A stretch of DNA of 10,617 nucleotides from an uncultured Clostridia bacterium (GTDB lineage Bacteria; Bacillota; Clostridia; Oscillospirales; Acutalibacteraceae), in contig CALDHV010000018.1 of NCBI GenBank assembly GCA_937902305.1, forward strand, positions 1 through 10,617, in the 5' to 3' direction. Positions within the stretch are counted from its first letter, which is position 1, and every line of letters begins with the position of its first letter. The position numbers were made by a program, and so were the translations under genes. Under the pieces are notes generated by a model. The model was given only the letters and a program-made list of their open reading frames with translations, made no database searches and was not told the DNA's origin. Below are positions 6,361-10,617 of this stretch, in pieces.

Positions 6361-6373
6361 CTTGTCGGACAAG
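6361..6373. promoter_or_regulatory. Palindromic operator candidate CTTGTC-G-GACAAG
   Basis: A perfect 6-bp inverted repeat around one base sits at the predicted transcription start of the TIM-barrel gene, 3 bases downstream of the -10 box in the minus direction. The TTGTCCGACAA core resembles sites bound by GntR-family repressors. No such regulator is encoded in the window. Confidence 0.55.
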
Positions 6374-6376
6374 TCT

Positions 6377-6405
6377 ATTGTATCATACGCCCCCGATTGG
6401 CACAA
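6377..6405 (-). promoter_or_regulatory. Promoter of the TIM-barrel gene
   Basis: On the minus strand TTGTGC (plus GCACAA, 6400-6405) and TACAAT (plus ATTGTA, 6377-6382) are 17 bases apart. Confidence 0.5.
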
Positions 6406-6433
6406 TATTCCTCGAAAAAAGTTCGGAAATCGT

Positions 6434-7084
6434 TTACGCTTTGGTCACAAATGCCGCCACCTGCTCACAGATGGAAGCCATACCGGCGGGATCCGGGTGC
6501 CCGTTTTTCTTCTCAATATCGTGCAGGAAAAGGCACGGCACCTGCATCCGGCGACAAATATCCTCGATCCCCCGGTTGACCTCGTCGCGCATATCGGTAT
6601 TGGCGATGGCGTATACCTTCGCGTGCGGCATTTTATCCCGCAGAATGCAAAACAGACGGCAAAGTGCCGGGAAGAAGCACCGCAGATCGTCGTCGCTCCA
6701 GTTTTCGTACTTTTGCTCTCCGAGCGGCGAGCCTGCCCAGTTGTCGTTTGTGCCGCCGAACACCAGCACCGTATCGGGCAGGTCGTCGGGATGCGCGGCA
6801 AGGAAGCGATCCAACCGCCCGTTGAAGGAGGTCAGCGGACAATATTCGTTGTTATAGCGGGTATTGGATACCGTCGAGCCGGAATAGCTCTCGTTGAGCA
6901 CCAGCCGGTTGCCCGGTGCCGTCACCAACGGATACCACCAGGTTTTCTCCACCCCGCCCAGTAGGTGGCTTTCCTCCTCGCTTTCATTGAAATAATAGCA
7001 CCAGTTCCCCTCGGGAATATGTCCCTCGTAGGTCGAATAGCTGTCTCCCAAAATCAGGATATTGCCCATTTTCGGCATCGTCAT
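6434..7084 (-). CDS. SGNH/GDSL-family hydrolase, cytoplasmic
   Basis: A 216-residue SGNH-fold esterase-like protein without a signal peptide. Block I is 'ILILGDSYSTYEG' with nucleophile Ser15, block II is around 'LNESYSGSTVSNTRYNN' with the Gly69 region, block III is 'VFGGTNDNW' (Gly110 to Asp114) and block V carries His196 in 'NGHPDPAGM'. The usual Asp three residues before that His is Lys193, so the triad lacks its normal acid; Asp198 lies just after the His. Family members deacylate carbohydrates or lipids; the substrate is unknown. I chose the ATG at 7084 because GAGGAGATGGAG lies directly upstream; the longer frame to 7189 runs across the promoter and into the neighbouring terminator. 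It follows the surface-protein gene in the same direction but has its own promoter. Confidence 0.85.
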   Translation of the reverse strand: MTMPKMGNILILGDSYSTYEGHIPEGNWCYYFNESEEESHLLGGVEKTWWYPLVTAPGNRLVLNESYSGSTVSNTRYNNEYCPLTSFNGRLDRFLAAHPDDLPDTVLVFGGTNDNWAGSPLGEQKYENWSDDDLRCFFPALCRLFCILRDKMPHAKVYAIANTDMRDEVNRGIEDICRRMQVPCLFLHDIEKKNGHPDPAGMASICEQVAAFVTKA

Positions 7085-7115
7085 TTTGCTCCATCTCCTC
7101 TGCTGAATTGGTATC

Positions 7116-7144
7116 ATCGTACCATACCGCCTAACGAAATGCAA
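7116..7144 (-). promoter_or_regulatory. Promoter of the SGNH-hydrolase gene
   Basis: On the minus strand TTGCAT (plus ATGCAA, 7139-7144) and TACGAT (plus ATCGTA, 7116-7121) are 17 bases apart. The -35 box lies in the tail of the preceding terminator. Confidence 0.5.
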
Positions 7145-7145
7145 T

Positions 7146-7180
7146 AGAAAAGTGCCCGCTGTTACAAAACAGCGAGCACA
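7146..7180 (-). terminator. Intrinsic terminator of the surface-protein gene
   Basis: GTGCCCGCTGTT (7152-7163) and AACAGCGAGCAC (7168-7179) form a 12-position stem with one C-A mismatch and an ACAA loop. On the minus strand TTTTCTATT follows. It sits 12 bases past the stop codon. Confidence 0.75.
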
Positions 7181-7191
7181 TCGGATCAAGT

Positions 7192-8178
7192 TTATTGCAC
7201 GGATGCGGTCTTTTTCCGCTTTTTAAGGACGATCAGTATCGCGATCGCCGCGACCGCCGCAACCACGATGACCAAAACAATGGTCAGACTGCCACCGGAC
7301 AAAACCGAGCCGCACGTCTCATTGTCCAGATACGAGTGACCCGAGATGGCTCGAAATACTACGGCACCGAAATCCGGCTTTTCCACCTCTTCCAGCTCCT
7401 GCTCGGAGAGCCCTGCCTTCAATGTGGCGATGGGCGAAAAGCTGACCGCCGGATTACTGCCGCGAGCGTCATCGCCGGTGTAGCCGTCGCCCGCCAAGCC
7501 GCCGCCGATAGCAAAGCCGTGCTCGCCGGCGATGCCGGTCATAACCCCTTCATTGATCTGCAATTTTCCACCTATGCCGCCGGAAGCCCCTTGACCGCCG
7601 CGACCGCCGCCGATGCCGATGCCTTGTTCACCGCCGACACCGGTCACATATCCGCCTTTCACGAACACTGTACAGCCGTTGCCGCCCGCAATACCGTCGG
7701 CACCCGCGCCGCCGCCGATACCCGCGCCACCCACTTTGCCGGTGGCAAGGATCACGCCGTCGTACACCGTCAGCTTGCCGCCATTCATAGGCGACGTCTC
7801 GCAGTGCCCGATACCGATGCCGGCATCGCCGTCATCAGCCGCCGTCGCTTCGAGCATACCCAGCACACCGCTGTCGTCTTTTTTGGCGTATACGTTCAGC
7901 GCGTTTTTACCAACCAGCTCTATGCCGGCATTGGCACGGAGGGCGCAATCGCCCACCAATATGAGGTTGACGGTACCATTGACCGTGATACGATCGGAAA
8001 CCGTGACGGTACCGCTCACAGAATAGGTTCCCTGCAATACGGTCTCGCCATTATACGGGACGGCATCCGTCAGCAAATCGTCCACATGGATCTCGTCGGC
8101 ACAAGTCGTGCCCGGCGCCGCCATCAGGCAGACCGCCACACACACAGCGATCAGTAAGAACAAAATACGTTTTTTCAT
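7192..8178 (-). CDS. Secreted glycine-rich surface protein with C-terminal membrane anchor
   Basis: A 328-residue protein with a signal peptide (1-27, MKKR followed by a hydrophobic core, cut near TCA-DE). A short beta-rich segment follows (45-100, with 'TYSVSGTVTVSDRITVNGTV'). Residues about 119-235 carry degenerate glycine-rich repeats: 'GGKLTVYDGVILATGKVGGA', 'GCTVFVKGGYVTGVGGEQG' and 'GGKLQINEGVMTGIAGEHG' alternate with GIGIGGG-like turns. This pattern (GG-x-hydrophobic strand-GG-GIGGG) is common in clostridial adhesin-like or carbohydrate-binding surface proteins and probably folds as a beta solenoid. Residues 298-318 are one membrane helix followed by KKRKK, so the repeats face outside. 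I chose the ATG at 8178 because AGGAGG lies 6 bases before it. It has its own promoter and terminator. Its ligand is unknown. Confidence 0.85.
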   Translation of the reverse strand: MKKRILFLLIAVCVAVCLMAAPGTTCADEIHVDDLLTDAVPYNGETVLQGTYSVSGTVTVSDRITVNGTVNLILVGDCALRANAGIELVGKNALNVYAKKDDSGVLGMLEATAADDGDAGIGIGHCETSPMNGGKLTVYDGVILATGKVGGAGIGGGAGADGIAGGNGCTVFVKGGYVTGVGGEQGIGIGGGRGGQGASGGIGGKLQINEGVMTGIAGEHGFAIGGGLAGDGYTGDDARGSNPAVSFSPIATLKAGLSEQELEEVEKPDFGAVVFRAISGHSYLDNETCGSVLSGGSLTIVLVIVVAAVAAIAILIVLKKRKKTASVQ

Positions 8179-8222
8179 AAAACGCCTCCTGCAATCGGTC
8201 AAAATCAGCCATTTACTAATGG

Positions 8223-8251
8223 ATGATAGCACGGCTGTGTTAAAAAGTCAA
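8223..8251 (-). promoter_or_regulatory. Promoter of the surface-protein gene
   Basis: On the minus strand TTGACT (plus AGTCAA, 8246-8251) and TATCAT (plus ATGATA, 8223-8228) are 17 bases apart. The -35 box overlaps the stop codon of the preceding isomerase gene. A small CCATT/AATGG inverted repeat (8209-8222) lies at the start of the leader. Confidence 0.6.
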
Positions 8252-9136
8252 TGCGCACATTCTTTGCAAGTCGTCACTGCCCGCGTCGGAGTGTCGAACA
8301 TCTCTTGCAGGTTTTCTGCGGAACGGCGGATATCCGCAAGGCGGTTGGCGGAATCAAACTGCTCGACGATGAAGGCGCCCCGATAGCCGTAAGCGATCAC
8401 ATCACGCACCGTTTCGCGTATCGGGACAGCGCCGTCGCCGACGGTGGCGGGATATAGTGCGCGCCCGGCGACCGACAGCAGAGGGTCGCCCCCGGTCGGT
8501 ATCAGCGAGCGATCCTTGCAATGCACATCCGCGATAAAGGGCAAAAGCTCCGGCAGAACGGCAGTCAGCTCCTCATCGCAATAGAGGAAATTGCCGGTAT
8601 CCAGCGCATAGCGCAGACCGGGCACGCGTTGCAAAAGCCACCGAAGCTCCCGCGCAAAGCAGTAGGGGACGCCGATATTGTCAAAATCCTCTATCAAAGA
8701 CGGTGATGCCGAGCTGTGCGCCGCGGTGCACGGCAAAATCCAGCACGCGCGCGATGCGCTCCCGCTTGGCGCGGTAAGGGGCTGCGTCGCGGATCTGCTC
8801 CGCCGCGGTCAGAGAGCCCGGCACGGCGAGGAGCTTCGCGCAGTCCGCCGCACGGGTCAAGGCAAGGTAATGCTCCATCGCCGCGCAATCGGCGGCAAGG
8901 TCCTCATCCCTTTCGCATAGCCGTGGCGCGATCGCGTAGATACAGTTGACGGAAAGCCCCGCTTGACGCAGAGGGGCGAGCGTCTCTTCCGGGTCTGACC
9001 CGAGATCGTCCGCGTCCATCTGCACGCAGGTATAGCCCATCTCCCGCGCCCTGCCGAAAATCTCCGCAAGCGGGAGCTTTTCCCGCGCGGCGGCAGTCAG
9101 CAGATGATGGTAGAATATGCCGATTTGATCACTCAT
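8248..9136 (-). pseudogene. Sugar phosphate isomerase/epimerase (xylose-isomerase-like TIM barrel), frameshifted
   Basis: Two minus-strand frames encode the two halves of one protein. The first half starts at the ATG at 9136 (GAGGA 7 bases before) with 'MSDQIGIFYHHLL' and runs to 'GAQLGITVF' near 8698. The second half continues in the next frame as 'IEDFDNIGVPYCF' through 'LRYALDTGNFLY', 'IADVHCKDRSLIP' and 'GYRGAFIVEQFDS' to the stop at 8248. Together they form the usual 290-300-residue AP-endonuclease-2/xylose-isomerase-like barrel. The expected metal ligands are visible: Glu of IED, Asp of LDTG, His of DVHCKD and Glu of IVEQ. Removing one T from the TTT at plus-strand AAA 8696-8698 restores one frame of 295 codons. 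All catalytic parts are intact, so the break is recent or a sequencing error. It was probably active on a keto- or aldo-sugar. Confidence 0.85.
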
Positions 9137-9182
9137 AAAGCATTCCTCTGTTTTCCGCGAGAACTTTGATATTTTGCCTGTG

Positions 9183-9211
9183 ATTATACGATGTCGAAGA
9201 AGGGATGTCAA
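9183..9211 (-). promoter_or_regulatory. Strong sigma-A promoter of the isomerase gene
   Basis: On the minus strand a perfect TTGACA (plus TGTCAA, 9206-9211) and a perfect TATAAT (plus ATTATA, 9183-9188) are exactly 17 bases apart. The start is predicted about 40 bases before the ATG. This is the best consensus promoter in the window, yet it drives a broken gene. Confidence 0.75.
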
Positions 9212-9257
9212 CCGCCACTTTTGTCGCGCGAAAAGGGAAAGTGGGAACGGCAGATGG

Positions 9258-9740
9258 TTAATATTGGTAAAGGTCATTTATTATTCTGAGCCATTTTGCA
9301 CGTTCAACATCAAACTCGTAATGCACACTGCCAATATACCAATCATACTCCATTCGGTCATTGGATATTTCGGCAGCCGGTCCCAAAGTTTCGGTTAGAG
9401 CATCGACAATTTCGCTATAATTTCGACTAAGAAAATGGTACTCTATAAGGTATAGCCCTTTGTCATGCCAATAAGATGGCTGGTCTATTTCGAATCCCAA
9501 AACCAAAGAGGGCTCGACTCCTCGTGCTTTTGTCTGATTTCTAGTTTCGCCCCATTGATGACCGAGAAGCAAATCGTCAGTTCCTCTGCCGTTTTGCGAA
9601 GGTACTGCATCCGAAGGTGAGATTTGCCGTGCTGTCGGTGCGTCAGTTTCTCTGCCGCTTTGCGATGACCCTGCATCGTTGCATCCGATCAGGCAAAGCA
9701 ACAACGCACATAATAAAAATACCGATAAAACTTTTTTCAT
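9258..9740 (-). CDS. Small secreted lipoprotein of unknown function
   Basis: A 160-residue protein with a lipoprotein signal: MKKVLSVFLLCALLLCLIGC, with the lipobox LIGC placing the acylated Cys at residue 20. Residues 23-60 are a low-complexity linker rich in Ser, Gly, Arg, Thr and Asp that contains a 22-residue-period duplication (SQSGRETDA / SQNGRGTDD). The C-terminal domain (about 75-160) alternates 'LVLGFEID', 'GLYLIEYHFLSRNYSEIVDA', 'LTETLGP' and 'DWYIGSVHYEFDVERAKWL', a pattern like small SmpA/BLIP-type alpha-beta modules on Gram-positive lipoproteins; that fold is an inference. I chose the ATG at 9740 because GGAGG lies 8 bases before it; the longer frame to 9809 would hide the signal peptide. 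It is divergent from the XRE regulator and shares its control region. Confidence 0.8.
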   Translation of the reverse strand: MKKVLSVFLLCALLLCLIGCNDAGSSQSGRETDAPTARQISPSDAVPSQNGRGTDDLLLGHQWGETRNQTKARGVEPSLVLGFEIDQPSYWHDKGLYLIEYHFLSRNYSEIVDALTETLGPAAEISNDRMEYDWYIGSVHYEFDVERAKWLRIINDLYQY

Positions 9741-9814
9741 AGACTTTTCCTCCGATCTGTTATTTGTGACAAAAAGCCGGAAAACGCATTTTCCAAAGCC
9801 ATCAGTCAAATATC

Positions 9815-9843
9815 AATATACAATAGTATTTCTAAAATGTCAA
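9815..9843 (-). promoter_or_regulatory. Promoter of the lipoprotein gene
   Basis: On the minus strand TTGACA (plus TGTCAA, 9838-9843) and TATATT (plus AATATA, 9815-9820) are 17 bases apart. The -35 lies inside the inverted repeat AAAATGT-CA-ACATTTT (9834-9849). Confidence 0.65.
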
Positions 9844-9896
9844 CATTTTTCGTATAATAGTATTCGAATAATTGACAGGTTGAGGTGATACTATTG
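9821..9896. promoter_or_regulatory. Candidate three-site operator for the XRE regulator, with plus-strand -10 box
   Basis: AATAGTATT occurs at 9822-9830 and again at 9856-9864, and CAATAGTAT at 9821-9829 reappears inverted as ATACTATTG at 9888-9896. The sites are about 32-34 bases apart, near three helical turns. Site 1 abuts the lipoprotein -10 box, site 2 overlaps the plus-strand TATAAT (9853-9858), and site 3 covers the regulator's start codon. The palindrome TATTCGAATA (9861-9870) adjoins site 2. Confidence 0.55.
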
Positions 9897-10175
9897 TTAG
9901 CGAACCGAATTAAAGAGTTGCGTTTGTCACGCAACCTAAATCAGGTCGAATTTGCCAAAAAACTGTCTATCACCAAGCAAACCGTGTCCAATTGGGAAAA
10001 CAACAACATTATGCCATCGGTGGAAATGCTCACAAAAATCGCCGACTTTTTTCATGTAACGACCGATTTTCTGCTTGAGCGTGACAACCGCGATATGTTG
10101 GATGTTTCCGGGCTCACAACCGAGCAAATAGCTCATATCAGTCAGATCATCGGCGATTTGAAACCATTCATATAA
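9894..10175 (+). CDS. XRE/Cro-CI-family helix-turn-helix regulator
   Basis: A 93-residue single-domain regulator. Residues 2-60 are a Cro/CI-type helix-turn-helix: 'ANRIKELRLSRNLNQVEFAK', then the recognition part 'LSITKQTVSNWENNNIMPSV' and the closing helix 'LTKIADFFHVTTDFLLER'. The remaining 30 residues form a short tail typical of small clostridial XRE proteins. I chose the TTG at 9894 because the consensus GAGGTGA (9882-9888) ends 5 bases before it; the GTG at 9885 lies inside that ribosome binding site. It is divergent from the lipoprotein gene and probably represses it and itself, judging from the repeated sites between them (inference). Array 3 and a terminator follow its stop. Confidence 0.88.
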   Translation: MLANRIKELRLSRNLNQVEFAKKLSITKQTVSNWENNNIMPSVEMLTKIADFFHVTTDFLLERDNRDMLDVSGLTTEQIAHISQIIGDLKPFI

Positions 10176-10215
10176 AAACCCGTGGACCGTGTTGAACCAT
10201 CACGATAACGATGAC

Positions 10216-10349
10216 GCCGCCGATGGCGGCTGATGATATTTTGTCGCTACGCTCCAAAATGATGTTGCACCACTTCGTGCCGCAATGATGCGACGTTTGC
10301 TCCCAACGCCCCGCAGGGCACATCATTAGCCCGTAAGGTCGACTTCATT
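10216..10349. repeat. Hairpin array 3 (linker ATGATG / CATCAT)
   Basis: A more degenerate array of the same design. Hairpins are GCCGCC/GGCGGC (10216-10230), ATTTTG/CAAAAT (10238-10260), TTGC/GCAA with inner CAC/GTG (10265-10285), CGTT/AACG (10294-10308) and GCCC/GGGC (10308-10319). Between them the linker reads GATGAT (10232), ATGATG (10259) and ATGATG (10285) on the left, and the reverse complement CATCAT (10321-10326) on the right. The end holds GTCGAC (10338-10343) and directly meets the terminator stem. It lies between the XRE stop codon and that terminator, the same position as the other two arrays relative to their genes. Confidence 0.75.
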
Positions 10350-10392
10350 GTAAAAACCCACTTTTGTCCGGTAGACAAAAGTGGGTTTTTAC
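10350..10392. terminator. Long perfect hairpin: terminator of tRNA-Trp and of the XRE transcript
   Basis: GTAAAAACCCACTTTTGTC (10350-10368) and its exact reverse complement (10374-10392) form a 19-bp stem with a CGGTA loop. The T-run lies inside the distal arm on both strands, so it can act in either direction. It ends one base from the 3' end of tRNA-Trp. Confidence 0.8.
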
Positions 10393-10393
10393 A

Positions 10394-10469
10394 TGGCAGG
10401 GGTAGAAGGATTTGAACCCTCGGCCCACGGTTTTGGAGACCGGTACTCTACCAGCTGAGCTATGCCCCT
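10394..10469 (-). tRNA. tRNA-Trp (anticodon CCA)
   Basis: A 76-base cloverleaf on the minus strand with encoded 3' CCA (10394-10396). The acceptor begins AGGGGCA and ends TACCCCT-GCCA. The D arm is GCTC-AGCTGGTA-GAGT, the anticodon loop CTCCAAA gives CCA, and the T loop is TTCAAAT. Two positions are not paired: C6 against A67 in the acceptor stem and C27 against T43 in the anticodon stem. Bacterial tRNA-Trp normally pairs these, so the copy may be slightly degenerate, but identity elements and loops are intact. Confidence 0.93.
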
Positions 10470-10485
10470 ACATTTTTGCCAGCAA

Positions 10486-10514
10486 ATTATATCATATTTT
10501 CAATCGTTTGGCAA
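10486..10514 (-). promoter_or_regulatory. Promoter of tRNA-Trp
   Basis: On the minus strand TTGCCA (plus TGGCAA, 10509-10514) and a perfect TATAAT (plus ATTATA, 10486-10491) are 17 bases apart, with the tRNA 5' end 17 bases beyond the -10 box. Confidence 0.7.
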
Positions 10515-10545
10515 TAATGCAAGTGTGAAACTTAATTGAACTTTA

Positions 10546-10617
10546 TTAAAATGCGGTTCTTGCGATTACATTGTCCTGAAGATCGCGGGAAAGATTGACA
10601 AAATAATCGCTGTATCC
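10546..10617 (-). CDS. C-terminal end of an unidentified gene entering from the right
   Basis: The minus strand reads open from the window edge for 23 codons ('GYSDYFVNLSRDLQDNVIAR' then TAF) and ends in two consecutive TAA codons (10546-10548 and 10543-10545). The amphipathic, charged tail looks protein-like and the direction matches the tRNA gene that follows. Too little is visible to name a family. Confidence 0.45.
   Translation of the reverse strand, partial: GYSDYFVNLSRDLQDNVIARTAF

Noticed and set aside
7195..8157. 320-residue plus-strand open frame opposite the surface-protein gene
   Set aside because: Open only because the glycine-rich repeats on the minus strand lack stop codons in the complementary frame; no start signals and no plausible protein.
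8690..8702. Programmed frameshift in the isomerase gene
   Set aside because: No slippery heptamer or release-factor-type CTT-TGA site in the reading frame, and the family does not use frameshifting; a one-base insertion is simpler.
9215..9246. Terminator for the lipoprotein gene (CCACTTT / AAAGTGG)
   Set aside because: The stem is interrupted by a long loop and no T-run follows on the minus strand, so I do not call it.

Overview
This mid-GC window looks like accessory chromosome from a gut-type member of the Clostridia, probably close to the Oscillospiraceae or Ruminococcaceae. That placement is an inference from the protein families, the AGGAGG-type ribosome binding sites, the sigma-A promoters with 17-base spacers, and the signal-peptide and lipobox style. 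No species can be named from sequence alone.

Layout, left to right. Positions 1-232 hold no recognisable gene. Positions 233-1693 (-) are an in-frame chimera: a secreted SGNH-hydrolase-like N-terminus runs into the C-terminal part of an IS1634-type transposase. Positions 1694-2233 contain that gene's promoter, an intrinsic terminator and a hairpin array. Positions 2234-5356 form a lower-GC block: an AraC-family regulator (+) diverges from a two-gene operon (-) made of a Gfo/Idh/MocA oxidoreductase and an EamA/DMT exporter, the arrangement expected of a ligand-controlled catabolic or efflux cassette. A second terminator and hairpin array follow. Positions 5660-9740 carry five minus-strand units, at least four of them with their own promoter: a TIM-barrel protein of unknown activity, a small SGNH/GDSL hydrolase, a glycine-rich cell-surface protein with a C-terminal membrane anchor, a frameshifted sugar-phosphate isomerase/epimerase, and a small lipoprotein. 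A divergent XRE-type regulator (+, TTG start) follows, then a third hairpin array, a terminator with a 19-bp perfect stem, tRNA-Trp (-), and the last 23 codons of another minus-strand gene.

The most unusual content is a family of intergenic hairpin arrays (about 1936-2145, 5487-5652 and 10216-10349). Each strings together short hairpins with unrelated stems, separated by a short linker. The linker is constant within an array and differs between arrays: GTGAAAT, TCGATAT and ATGATG. In every array the linker reads forward on the left side and as its exact reverse complement on the right side, so the linkers could pair across the array into one branched structure. Arrays 1 and 2 are clearly homologous, sharing several hairpin stems, both boundaries and a 28/29-base flank, yet their linkers have been swapped with complementarity kept. 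All three arrays lie between a stop codon and an intrinsic terminator.
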